Source: Anaerolineae bacterium (lineage in GTDB: Bacteria; Chloroflexota; Anaerolineae; Caldilineales; Caldilineaceae). From it: DNA of 64,000 nt. Below, in pieces: positions 24,695 through 32,584 of the stretch. The stretch covers positions 1 to 64,000 of the forward strand of contig JAUIHI010000005.1 of NCBI GenBank assembly GCA_030432295.1. Reading direction: 5' to 3'. The translations under genes and the position numbers were made by a program. Within the stretch, counting starts at the first letter, position 1. The number at the start of each line of letters is the position of its first letter. Under the pieces are notes generated by a model that saw only the letters and a list, made by a program, of their open reading frames with translations, did no database searches and was not told the origin of the DNA.

Positions 24695-24724
24695 GTTTGC
24701 AATATTTCATGACGGAGAAAACCT

Positions 24725-25423
24725 ATGACAACGACCCACGGAAACTTCTGCACAAAGATCACCCGCTTTGGTGTGATGAACAACTATCTGGTGGAAGAAG
24801 CGGACGACCTGACTGCCATCGATACAGGGATGGCGGGCAGCGCGGATGCGATTCTGGCCGGGGCACAGGCGTTGGGTAAGCCGATTCGCCGGGTGCTGTT
24901 GACCCACGCCCACACGGACCACGCGGGTTCGCTGGATGAACTGATGGCCCGACTGCCCGACGCGGAATTTCTGTGCAGCGGGCAGACTGCTCGCTTTCTG
25001 GCCGGGGATATGCGCCTGGACGCGGGACAGGCGGAGAGCAAACTGCGGGGCGGGTTTGTCCGTCGCCAGACGAAGGCAGCGCACACTTTGGCCGACGGCG
25101 ACCAGGTTGGCTCTTTGCAGGTGATTGCCGCGCCGGGCCACGCACCGGATCAGTTGGCCTTTTGGGACACCCGAGACGGGACTCTCTACGCAGGCGACGC
25201 TTTCCAGACCCAGGGCGGGCTGGCGGTGAGCGGGGATGTGCGCTGGCTTTTCCCGTTGCCGGCCTGGGCCACCTGGCACAAGCCGACGGCACTGGAGACG
25301 GCGCGCAAGCTGGCCGCGCTTGCACCTTCCCGGCTGGCGGTGGGCCACGGGCCGGTGCTGGAAAGTCCACAAGCGGAACTGGCGGCTGGGATTGAACGAG
25401 CCGCCAGCAAATTTGAGAAGTAG
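24725..25423 (+). CDS. Metallo-beta-lactamase-fold hydrolase
   Basis: A 232-aa MBL-fold protein with the zinc motif THAHTDHAG, later metal ligands in APGHAPDQ and YAGDAFQ, and a C-terminal VGHGPV. The closest well-known relatives are YflN-like and lactonase- or glyoxalase II-type hydrolases; the substrate is unknown. The ATG at 24725 follows GACGGAGAAAACCT. First gene of a three-gene operon with a DUF1330-like protein and a TetR regulator, preceded by a promoter with a palindromic operator. An inducible detoxification role is an inference from this arrangement. Confidence 0.88.
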   Translation: MTTTHGNFCTKITRFGVMNNYLVEEADDLTAIDTGMAGSADAILAGAQALGKPIRRVLLTHAHTDHAGSLDELMARLPDAEFLCSGQTARFLAGDMRLDAGQAESKLRGGFVRRQTKAAHTLADGDQVGSLQVIAAPGHAPDQLAFWDTRDGTLYAGDAFQTQGGLAVSGDVRWLFPLPAWATWHKPTALETARKLAALAPSRLAVGHGPVLESPQAELAAGIERAASKFEK

Positions 25424-25452
25424 AATTTACAGAGGAAAGAAGGAGAAAAGTT

Positions 25453-25902
25453 ATGACTGAACGATATTTTGAACCGACCCAAGAAGCGGGCAGAAAGTTG
25501 TTCTCTCGCCACATTCCAGGCGAAGTGGTGATGCTCAATCTGTTGCGATTTCGCGACGAAGCCGACTATTCCGCAAGCCCTGAGTTGGCTCCGGACGAAC
25601 CAATTTCAGGACGGCAAGCCTACCAGACGTATATCGACCACACAATGCCCTTTCTCGAAGCAACCGGCGGCTCTCTTGCCCTGCTCGGTGCAGGCGGTCA
25701 CTATCTGATCGGTCCCGAAGAGGAAAGGTGGGACTGTGTGATGCTGGTCCGGCAAAATTCGCTGGCAGATTTTATGGCCTTTGCATCGGACGCAGAATAT
25801 CTGAAAGGGATGGGCCACCGCACCGCGGCATTGGAGGATTCCCGGTTATTGCCGGTTGTGGAGTTCGTTGGAAACACTATTCTGGGAGGTTCGGATGATT
25901 AA
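25453..25902 (+). CDS. DUF1330-like protein
   Basis: A 149-aa cytosolic protein with EVVMLNLLRFRD, YQTYIDHTMPFLEATGG and a C-terminal LAFASDAEYLKG-like region (here MAFASDAEYLKG), matching the dimeric alpha/beta ferredoxin-like DUF1330 family. Such proteins often accompany small-molecule stress or degradation genes but have no established reaction. ATG at 25453 follows AAGAAGGAGAAAAGTT. Its stop overlaps the TetR start by eight bases, so the two are translationally coupled. Confidence 0.8.
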   Translation: MTERYFEPTQEAGRKLFSRHIPGEVVMLNLLRFRDEADYSASPELAPDEPISGRQAYQTYIDHTMPFLEATGGSLALLGAGGHYLIGPEEERWDCVMLVRQNSLADFMAFASDAEYLKGMGHRTAALEDSRLLPVVEFVGNTILGGSDD

Positions 25903-26461
25903 ACGCAGAGGATTGACCCAGGAAGTGGTGGTGCGGCGGGCGGTGGAGATGGCGAACGCGGCCCGCAACCCGGAGGCTGTGACGCTGACCGAACTGGCCG
26001 CGTCGTTGGATATCCAACCGCCGTCGCTCTATAACCACATCGCCGGGCTGGACGGGCTGCGCCGGGAGATGCGGCTCTATGCGCTGACCCGGCTTTCCCG
26101 TGCCCTGCGCCAGGCCGCGGCAGGGGAGACGGGGCGCAAAGCGCTGGTCTATCTGGCCCACGCCTATCGCGGTTTTGCCCAGGAAAATCCGGGCATCTAT
26201 CCGCTGATTCTGCCCGCTGTGCCCACCGAAGACGCAGCCGCGACGGAAGCGTCCGAGGAAGTTCTGACGACGATTGTGCTGATTCTGGGGTCACTGGGGC
26301 TGGAAGGCGAAGACGCCTGGCACGCGGTGCGGGGACTGCGCAGTCTGCTCCACGGCTTCGTCAGCCTGGAGATGTCCGGTGGCTTTGAAATGCCCCTGGA
26401 GGTGGAGAAGAGTTTCCAGCGGGCGGTGACCGCGTACATCGACGGGATGATTGGGAAGTAG
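25895..26461 (+). CDS. TetR-family transcriptional regulator
   Basis: A 188-aa repressor. The N-terminal helix-turn-helix is clear (LTELAASLDIQPPSLYNHIAGLD near residues 30-52); the C-terminal ligand domain resembles the WHG type seen in TetR_C_33 proteins. The ATG at 25895 has GGGAGG seven bases upstream and overlaps the DUF1330-like gene. It most probably represses its own operon through the inverted repeat at 24672-24694. The inducer is unknown. A repeat-type hairpin follows its stop codon. Confidence 0.9.
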   Translation: MIKRRGLTQEVVVRRAVEMANAARNPEAVTLTELAASLDIQPPSLYNHIAGLDGLRREMRLYALTRLSRALRQAAAGETGRKALVYLAHAYRGFAQENPGIYPLILPAVPTEDAAATEASEEVLTTIVLILGSLGLEGEDAWHAVRGLRSLLHGFVSLEMSGGFEMPLEVEKSFQRAVTAYIDGMIGK

Positions 26462-26467
26462 AGACTG

Positions 26468-26526
26468 AGAGATTGGAGATTGGGCAGTGACGCACTGTAG
26501 ACGTCACTACCCAATCTCCAATCTCT
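26468..26526. repeat. Hairpin from the GATTGGAGATTGGG repeat word
   Basis: AGAGATTGGAGATTGGGC... pairs with 26503-26526 at 23 of 24 positions. It lies between the convergent TetR and enolase-family genes and may terminate both; TTTT follows on the plus strand. Confidence 0.75.
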
Positions 26527-26529
26527 TTT

Positions 26530-27735
26530 CTACAATCTCACATCCGGCCGGCTCCAGCTATCCCCCATCGGCTTCACACCCACAGCCGTGCCTTCCCCTT
26601 CGCTCACCTGCACCCGCAGATCGGGCCGTTCCCAGATGGCCGCGTTGAGGTCGATGCCCAGGCCGGGACGGTCGGTTGGCAGGGGCAGGTGGCCGTCCAC
26701 CACTTGGGTTTCCATATCCGTCAGTTCTTTGAAATAGGTGCGGTAGAAGGCGCGTACAGTTTCCATTTCAAAAAGATTGGGGATGTTGGCGGCCACGTGC
26801 AGATTGGCCGCGTGGGAGATGGGACCGCCCGCGTTGTGCAGTACCAGCGGCATACCGAAGGTCTCGGCCAGGGAGGCCAGCCGCTTTGTCTCGCCGATGC
26901 CACCGGTCCAGGCCACATCTGTCATGGCAATCTGGCTGGCCCCGGAGACGATCCAATCCCGCATCTGCCAGCGGCTGAGGAGGGTCTCGCTGCCCACAAT
27001 TGGGATGCGGGTCTTTTCGCTCAGTCGGCCAATCTCCTGGTGGTTGGGCGCGCGCAGGACTTCCTCGATAAAGTAGATGTTGTAGGGTTCCAACGCGTAG
27101 CAGATCTGCTCCATCGCGGCCCGGCTGAAGCGGAAGTGACATTCGATGCCGATGCGGAAGTGTTCGCCGACAGCCTTGCGGATGCTGCGCACGGGTTCCA
27201 GCCCGGCTTCGATTTCCTCGCTGAAAATCGAGTGGCCCAGATTGCGCACGCTGTATTTGTCGAAGGGCCAGATTTTGACCCCCTGAATGCCTTCAGCCTG
27301 CATCTCCAACGCCAGCTCCCCCGCGTTGTTGTGGAAGCGATTGAAGTCGTCGTAGGGCGGGTGGCCGATGCAAGTGTTGTAGGTGCTGATCCGATCCCGC
27401 ACTGCGCCGCCCAGCAGTTTGTAAACGGGTGTGTTCAGGCTCTTGCCCAGGATATCCCAGAGCGCGATCTCCACAGCAGAGAGGGCGCGCAGCTCCGCGC
27501 CGGCGAAGCCGTGATAGAGAATTGTGTCGAAGCAGAAGTTCCACAGCCGGTCGATCTCACGCGGGTCGTTGCCCAGCAGAATCGGCGCGATTGTGCCGTG
27601 GAGCGCGCCCAGTGAGCCGGGCACTTTGTCGTAGGTTTCGCCCAGGCCGATGATGCCCGTGTCGGTGTGGACACGCACAAGCAGCAGCCGGGGCAGTTTC
27701 TCGCAGAAGAGGCTTTCGATTTTTGTGATGCGCAT
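26530..27735 (-). CDS. Enolase-superfamily protein (RspA/mannonate-dehydratase-like)
   Basis: A 401-aa mandelate-racemase-subgroup enzyme. The capping domain has GIIGLGETYDKVPGS; barrel motifs are QGVKIWPFD, GIECHFRFS, FIEEVLRAP, VGSETLLSR, and the dyad Asp in MTDVAWTGGIGE with His in VLHNAGGP. This pattern fits acid-sugar dehydratases or galactonate/mannonate-type enzymes. It starts nine bases after the glucarate dehydratase stop, so the two form an operon and probably act on related sugar acids. Confidence 0.87.
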   Translation of the reverse strand: MRITKIESLFCEKLPRLLLVRVHTDTGIIGLGETYDKVPGSLGALHGTIAPILLGNDPREIDRLWNFCFDTILYHGFAGAELRALSAVEIALWDILGKSLNTPVYKLLGGAVRDRISTYNTCIGHPPYDDFNRFHNNAGELALEMQAEGIQGVKIWPFDKYSVRNLGHSIFSEEIEAGLEPVRSIRKAVGEHFRIGIECHFRFSRAAMEQICYALEPYNIYFIEEVLRAPNHQEIGRLSEKTRIPIVGSETLLSRWQMRDWIVSGASQIAMTDVAWTGGIGETKRLASLAETFGMPLVLHNAGGPISHAANLHVAANIPNLFEMETVRAFYRTYFKELTDMETQVVDGHLPLPTDRPGLGIDLNAAIWERPDLRVQVSEGEGTAVGVKPMGDSWSRPDVRL

Positions 27736-27744
27736 AGTTTTCCC

Positions 27745-29031
27745 TTACCAGCGCAGTGGCTGGAATTCCCAGCCCGGCTGCACTTTCTGCATTTCGATGG
27801 CGTCGTTGCGGTCGGTCAGGCCACAGTCGATGTACTGTTGATGGAGTTTGGCCAGCGCGTCCCGGTCCAGTTCCACGCCCAGCCCCGGCTCGTTGGAGAC
27901 AGCCAGACTGCCGTCTTCAAACTGCAATTTGCCGCCGACGATCACTTCGTCGCTCTGCCAGGGGTAGTGGGTGTCGCAGGCGTAGGTCAGGTTGGGGATG
28001 GCCCCCGCCAGGTGGGTCATCGCCGCCAGAGAAATCCCCACGTGGCTGTTGGAGTGCATGGACAGCCCCCGGCCAAAGACCTGACAGATGCGGGATAGTT
28101 CCAGCGTGCTGCGCAGGCCACCCCAGAAGTGGTGATCGCTGAGGATAATATCCTCTGAGTGGTGCTGGACACTGCCGGGGATGTGGTCGAAGGAGGTAGT
28201 ACACATATTCGTCGCCATCGGGATGCCCGTGCGACGGCCCACTTCGCCCATCTCCGCCTGCCCCCGGCAGGGGTCTTCGTAGTATTCGAGAATGCCCTTC
28301 AGCCGCTCGCCGATGCGCACGGATGTCTCTACCGACCAGATGGCGTTGGGGTCCAGGCGCAGGGGCGTGCCGGGGCCAAAATGTTCGTACATAGCCAGAA
28401 TTGCGTCGGCCTCCTCATCCGGCGGGAACGCGCCCCCCTTGAGTTTGATGGATTTGAAGCCGAATGCATCGCACATGGCTTGCGCCTCAGCCACCACACC
28501 TGCCGGGTCCAGCGCGGCTTTCTGTCGGGCCGCGGCCCAGCCGGTGGCGTTGGGGTCTGTGCCAAATCCCAGCGCGCCGCCGGCCCCTTCGTATTTGTAG
28601 AAGAGATAGGCTGAGAAATCGACCCGATCCCGCACCCGTCCGCCCAGCAGATCGACGACGGGCCGCCCGGTGGCCTTGCCCATCAGATCGTAGCAGGCCA
28701 CTTCCACCGCGCTGTGGACCTGACTCACCCGCCCGAAGGCCAGATGGGCTTCGCCCCGGGCCGCGATCTCCTCTTTGCCAAAGCGCTTGTCGATGCCCTG
28801 GCGGATGGCGTTGAGTTGGAAGGGGTCTTTGCCGACGACGATTTCACGGGAGGCTTCCAACGAGGCCAGAGTTCCGCTGCTGCCGGGCACTTCGCCCAGG
28901 CCGTAGGTTCCGTCGTCGGCCACAAGCTCCACAATGATGCGCAGGGCATAGGGCGCGTGCAGACCCGCGGCGTTGAGCAGCGGGGGATCGCCGACAGCGA
29001 TGGGGGTGATGTGCATATCGGTAATACGCAT
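27745..29031 (-). CDS. gudD: Glucarate dehydratase
   Basis: Dehydrates D-glucarate (or L-idarate) to 5-keto-4-deoxyglucarate. Family-specific motifs are clear: SIKLKGGAFPPDEE, LRLDPNAIWS, YYEDPC, MATNMCTTSFDH, SDHHFWGG and SMHSNSHVG, with metal ligands and His/Asp dyad intact. 428 aa is close to the usual length. The ATG at 29031 starts exactly at the conserved domain; the much longer open frame up to 29967 is spurious. A minus-strand promoter candidate (TTGGCC-17-TATGAT, 29096-29124) lies just upstream. Confidence 0.93.
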   Translation of the reverse strand: MRITDMHITPIAVGDPPLLNAAGLHAPYALRIIVELVADDGTYGLGEVPGSSGTLASLEASREIVVGKDPFQLNAIRQGIDKRFGKEEIAARGEAHLAFGRVSQVHSAVEVACYDLMGKATGRPVVDLLGGRVRDRVDFSAYLFYKYEGAGGALGFGTDPNATGWAAARQKAALDPAGVVAEAQAMCDAFGFKSIKLKGGAFPPDEEADAILAMYEHFGPGTPLRLDPNAIWSVETSVRIGERLKGILEYYEDPCRGQAEMGEVGRRTGIPMATNMCTTSFDHIPGSVQHHSEDIILSDHHFWGGLRSTLELSRICQVFGRGLSMHSNSHVGISLAAMTHLAGAIPNLTYACDTHYPWQSDEVIVGGKLQFEDGSLAVSNEPGLGVELDRDALAKLHQQYIDCGLTDRNDAIEMQKVQPGWEFQPLRW

Positions 29032-29250
29032 AGCAGACCTTTTCTTTTGATGGGCAATTGCCGTGTAGGGATTGGGCGCAAGAACGCGCTTCGAAATCAT
29101 AGCATAGATGGAAAGACAGGCCAATGCAATTTCGAAGGAGATTTTCGCCGCAGACTCTTCTGGGGCTTTTTGCTGTGAACTCTTGGATAATTCCGTCGCT
29201 TTCGTGTTACAATCCTTTGTATAGAAAGCTCGATAGCCCTCCCAGCCAGG
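29032..29250. promoter_or_regulatory. Divergent intergenic region (gudD / thioredoxin-like gene)
   Basis: Minus strand: TTGGCC (29119-29124), 17-base spacer, TATGAT (29096-29101) pointing to gudD. Plus strand: a TACAAT at about 29207-29212 with a poorer -35 upstream points to the Sco operon. No operator-like palindrome is convincing. Confidence 0.45.
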
Positions 29251-29901
29251 ATGCCGCACCCAATGTCCATTGCAATTCCCATTCAGGAACCCGTCTTTGC
29301 CTTTACCTCTGGCGAGACCTTTGACCAATTCTGCACTGCCCAACCGTCTGAACTGGCCGGATTGCTGCGACGGATTTTTGCTGGGGTGCGCTTGGACCCG
29401 GATACCCAACTCTATCTGACCAACTTTCCCACCTGGCTCACCGCTGTTGCGATCGTCGAGGATATGGCCCCGGATACGGCGGTGATTGTGCCCATTCTGG
29501 TGCGGATGGCCGAGGCGTGCCCCCGGCTGGAGTTGCGCATCATCTCCACTGCGATGGACCTGACCGCGCTCAATGAGTTGGTGGAAGAGGATATGGACCT
29601 GGAAGAGGACCTGGACGATCTGGACTTGCCGCTGGTCCTCTTTTTTGATGAGGAGTGGAACCAGCAGGCCCGCTGGGGGCCACGCCCCGCCGCTGCGGAG
29701 AAACGGCTGGCCGATTGGCTGGCTGCCCACCCGGAGTACGAGGAGCTTCTGGACAGCGACGCTGAAGATGACTCGCCGGAATTGACCCGGTTGTTGGAGC
29801 AATTGATTCACCAGATGCGTTTCTGGTACAACGACGATCTGACAGCCGCCTGTGTAGGCGAGATTCGGGAGATTTTGGAAACAATGGAGCCGAATGAATA
29901 A
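29251..29901 (+). CDS. Thioredoxin-like protein without redox cysteines
   Basis: A 216-aa protein whose layout matches the Thioredoxin_9 family (YbbN/YtpP-like small thioredoxins): VAIVEDMAPDTAVIVPILVRMAEACPRLELRII aligned over the active-site helix, then PLVLFFDEEW and RWGPRPAAAEKRL, the family's WGPRP signature. Where relatives have a CGDC- or CGDA-type site it reads MAPDTA, so it cannot be a normal dithiol reductase. An acidic stretch (EEDMDLEEDLDDLDL) follows the active-site region. First gene of an operon with Sco (1-base overlap). Start could also be the ATG at 29263. Confidence 0.65.
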   Translation: MPHPMSIAIPIQEPVFAFTSGETFDQFCTAQPSELAGLLRRIFAGVRLDPDTQLYLTNFPTWLTAVAIVEDMAPDTAVIVPILVRMAEACPRLELRIISTAMDLTALNELVEEDMDLEEDLDDLDLPLVLFFDEEWNQQARWGPRPAAAEKRLADWLAAHPEYEELLDSDAEDDSPELTRLLEQLIHQMRFWYNDDLTAACVGEIREILETMEPNE

Positions 29902-30506
29902 TGTATAAGAGCCGGTTGGGGCTGGTTGCCCTGTTTTTTGTGATTGTTTCTCTGAGCGGATGCGCACCCGCGCATATATTCACCGGCGTCGTTTTCGACG
30001 ATTTGCAGCCGGTGGGCGAGCTGCGGGGCACGACCCACAATGGCACATCCTTTGATCTTGCGGACCTGAAGGGTAAACTGGTACTCGTCTTTTTTGGATA
30101 CACCTTCTGTCCCGATGTCTGCCCGATGACGCTGGCCGATGTGTCCGGCGCTATGCGGATCATTGCCGACGAGGATGCCAAAGCGGCTGAATCTCTAGCC
30201 GCACTCTTTGTCACTATCGATCCAGAGCGGGATACGGTGGAGCGGCTGGCTCAATATGTGCCCGCCTTTCACCCGGACATTCTCGGTATTGTGGTGGAAC
30301 CCTCTGCTTTGGAAGAGGTGAAATCTTCTTTTGGCGTCTATGCCGCCAAGAGCGAGGCCAACGTCTCCAGCGAGGCCGGTTATCTGATGGATCACACCGC
30401 AGGCATTTATGTGGTTGATCGCGAGGGCAACCTGCTGGCGCTTTTCTCCCACGATACACCTGCCGATGTGTTGGCTGCGGATTTGAAAGTATTGCTCAAA
30501 CGCTGA
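29901..30506 (+). CDS. Sco1/SenC-family copper chaperone lipoprotein
   Basis: Delivers copper to, or reduces, the CuA centre of cytochrome oxidase on the outer face of the membrane. 201 aa with a lipoprotein signal peptide (lipobox LSGC, Cys21), the metal-binding FCPDVCP (Cys70/Cys74) and the distal His in LMDHTAGIYVVD. All copper ligands are intact. It overlaps the thioredoxin-like gene and the next gene by one base each, so translation is coupled. No cytochrome oxidase genes are nearby. Confidence 0.93.
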   Translation: MYKSRLGLVALFFVIVSLSGCAPAHIFTGVVFDDLQPVGELRGTTHNGTSFDLADLKGKLVLVFFGYTFCPDVCPMTLADVSGAMRIIADEDAKAAESLAALFVTIDPERDTVERLAQYVPAFHPDILGIVVEPSALEEVKSSFGVYAAKSEANVSSEAGYLMDHTAGIYVVDREGNLLALFSHDTPADVLAADLKVLLKR

Positions 30507-31348
30507 TGCAAAACGACAAGCGAACTCGAAAGTCCATCATTTTCTATCTCTTTCTGCTGGTGATGCTGATTGCCATCGCTTTGCCTGCCTACGCGGCTGT
30601 CGAGATGGTGGAGTTTCGGGTCTTTTCCTTGTCGGATCGGGTGCGTCTGGAATGGGAGACTGCCCAGGAATACAATTTGATCGGTTTTCAGCTCTACTGC
30701 AAAGAAGAGGCCGAAACCGACGCCGAGTATCATCCGATTGGGTTTCCGATTCCCGGCAGAGGTGATCTGGAAAAAGGGGCTGTCTACTTCACCGAACTGC
30801 GCGACTTGCAGCCAGGTGTCAGCTATTGTTTTCGGCTGCAAGAGATCACCAACGACGAGGAGCCGGGGGAGGTCTTTGAAATCTGTGGCTATGGGATTCG
30901 TGTCACTCCCACCCCTACGACGACACCGACGCCCACAGATACCGAGACGCCGACGCCGACGGTTACGCTGACCGCGACGCCGACGCCGACGGAAACCCCC
31001 ACGCCTCTGCCACCCACCGAGACGCCCACCCCCACGCCAGAGGGAACCCAGACCGGCGGGCTGACGATTCAACTTTCCACAGCCACCGCCGAGCCAACCT
31101 TCGAATTTGTGGAGGCCACCCCCACCCCTACGCTGGAACTGATTCCGCCGACGGCCACTCCCCTGCCCACAGTGACGCCCGTCAGCGGCTTTGGGCTGAT
31201 TGGCTTCAACGGGCGGCCCCCTTTTGGCCTGACTTCGCTGAGCGACCTGCTGGTGTTGCTGCTCTGCGTGGGTGCGGTTGGCCTTGGCGTGCTGGGAATC
31301 CTCACCCTGCTGGGGAGCATCTTCTATCTGCGGTCCCGGACTGAATAG
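30506..31348 (+). CDS. Membrane-anchored secreted protein with Thr/Pro-rich stalk
   Basis: A 280-aa protein: signal peptide (YLFLLVMLIAIALPAYA), a fibronectin-III-like domain (residues about 33-130; WETAQEYNLIGFQLYCK, LQPGVSYCFRLQEI), a TPTPT/ETPTP stalk of about 80 residues, and a C-terminal transmembrane helix (LLVLLLCVGAVGLGVLGILTLL) followed by RSRTE. Topology suggests a type-I cell-surface protein. The start overlaps the Sco stop by one base. Function unknown; the operon link to Sco suggests a respiratory or envelope role, not proven. Confidence 0.75.
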   Translation: MQNDKRTRKSIIFYLFLLVMLIAIALPAYAAVEMVEFRVFSLSDRVRLEWETAQEYNLIGFQLYCKEEAETDAEYHPIGFPIPGRGDLEKGAVYFTELRDLQPGVSYCFRLQEITNDEEPGEVFEICGYGIRVTPTPTTTPTPTDTETPTPTVTLTATPTPTETPTPLPPTETPTPTPEGTQTGGLTIQLSTATAEPTFEFVEATPTPTLELIPPTATPLPTVTPVSGFGLIGFNGRPPFGLTSLSDLLVLLLCVGAVGLGVLGILTLLGSIFYLRSRTE

Positions 31349-31362
31349 ACCCAATAAAGAAA

Positions 31363-31393
31363 GAGCCTCCCGACGTTTTGTCGGGAGGCTCTC
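31363..31393 (+). terminator. Intrinsic terminator after the Sco operon
   Basis: AGAGCCTCCCGAC pairs exactly with GTCGGGAGGCTCT around a 5-base loop, then CTTTG. It also faces the convergent SdrD-like gene. Confidence 0.8.
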
Positions 31394-31500
31394 TTTGCCT
31401 CGAAGGGCGTCAACCAAACCAGAGGAGCATCTGGGAATCCGGCACTTGCCATTCGTTCAGGAGGTCACAGGTCCTTTGCAAATGTGCCGGTGATGAGTGC

Positions 31501-31941
31501 TTAGCGGATGACTGTGGGCATGAAGATGGAGTAGCTCATGCGGACAACTGCGGGCAGGTCTACATTGGCTGTTGCGTTGACATCGTGTACCTGAACCAGG
31601 ACATAGTCGCCGTTGTCGGGGAAGACCTGATACTCGCCAAATTCCAGATTCTCGAACTTGAACATTCCGTCCGCATCGGTGTAAACGACTGCGACCATTG
31701 CGCCGTTGACATCCCCATCCACCCGCTGCAGATAGACTTCATGGTCGGCCAGGGGCAATTCGTTCGGCTCCATAATTCCATTGTGGTTGGTGTCGTTCCA
31801 CACTGTGCCGCTGATGAAACCGTTGGCCAGGTCGGCGTTGGCAGATGCGGCCTGGGGGGCCATGCCGATGATGAGTGCAAACAAAATGGCGAAAAGGATG
31901 ACTGCGGTGAATTTGCTGTTGCGATTGATGTGGCTGTTCAT
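31501..31941 (-). CDS. Secreted SdrD B-like domain protein
   Basis: A 146-aa exported protein. After a signal peptide (FALIIGMAPQAASA) comes one SdrD B/Cna-B-like Ig domain: GTVWNDTNHNGIMEPNELPL, VYTDADGMFKFENL, GEYQVF. The C-terminus ends SIFMPTVIR, which resembles the (Y/F)LPLVxR-type ends of secreted Chloroflexota proteins. The ATG at 31941 has AGAGGAGC upstream. Probably a surface adhesion or scaffold protein; the role is inferred from the fold only. Confidence 0.75.
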   Translation of the reverse strand: MNSHINRNSKFTAVILFAILFALIIGMAPQAASANADLANGFISGTVWNDTNHNGIMEPNELPLADHEVYLQRVDGDVNGAMVAVVYTDADGMFKFENLEFGEYQVFPDNGDYVLVQVHDVNATANVDLPAVVRMSYSIFMPTVIR

Positions 31942-32584
31942 GTGATAGCTCCTCTTACAAGTTCTGGTTGGTGTGACCTGCGTTTCCTTCTGTGACAACA
32001 GTCTACATCAAAGCTGGCGGGGATTTGCTGATCGGTTGGTTACAGCACACCTATAAAAGGGTGTTCGATTTTGGCAGTACTCAAGTACCAGTGCGCCGGA
32101 CAGAAGAGAATGCCCCTGTGCCGGGGGCGATCCATTGTGCTTTGACAATTTTCTGCAAGTAGGGTACAAATGGTTCATTCCCTAGCAATCTCCAATTTCA
32201 ATAAGGAACGAGCCGTACGTAACGAACTGTTTTGGAGAGGGTTTCCCGGTGGCACAGGCGCAACCCTTCAATAAAACCGAGCAGAGGGCATTTCTATAGT
32301 GGACTAGTGGACTCCAGTGTGTGCGAAAAGTAGATTTGCATAGTTTACTGTTTCACGTTATGATTTGCCCTGTGCAATCCCCCGCTTCCGTTTGATGCAC
32401 TTGCACCGGATGAGTAGTCCTGTTGAATCGCAGGCAGAGGCAATTCCCCTTCTTTTTTTGGTACAATTAGCAGCGGTCAATTTGCAATTTGCCGTCTTTG
32501 CTATTTGCGCATAGAATTCACCTAGTCGAATTTGTTTTTCTGTCCTCAGTATCTTTTATATTTTTCGCCTCAGGAGGTAACCAA
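31942..32584. promoter_or_regulatory. 643-base intergenic region with two promoters
   Basis: Contains two good plus-strand sigma-70 matches: TTGACA-17-TACAAA (32142-32170) and TTGCAT-17-TATGAT (32336-32364), both pointing to the lipoprotein gene at 32585. The resulting leaders are about 410 and 215 bases. The leader has GGACTAGTGGACTCC direct-repeat words and a CCCCTGTGCCGGGGG hairpin at about 32113-32127, but no riboswitch I can name. No gene. Confidence 0.55.

Noticed and set aside
27745..29967. A 740-codon minus-strand open frame extending gudD upstream past 29031
   Set aside because: The glucarate dehydratase domain starts exactly at the ATG at 29031; the upstream part is antisense to the thioredoxin-like gene and has low-complexity, non-family sequence.
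30900..31180. CRISPR-like or tandem-repeat DNA at the TPTPT-coding stretch
   Set aside because: The repetition is at the codon level of a Thr/Pro stalk; units are not of constant length and there are no spacers. No CRISPR array is visible anywhere in the window.
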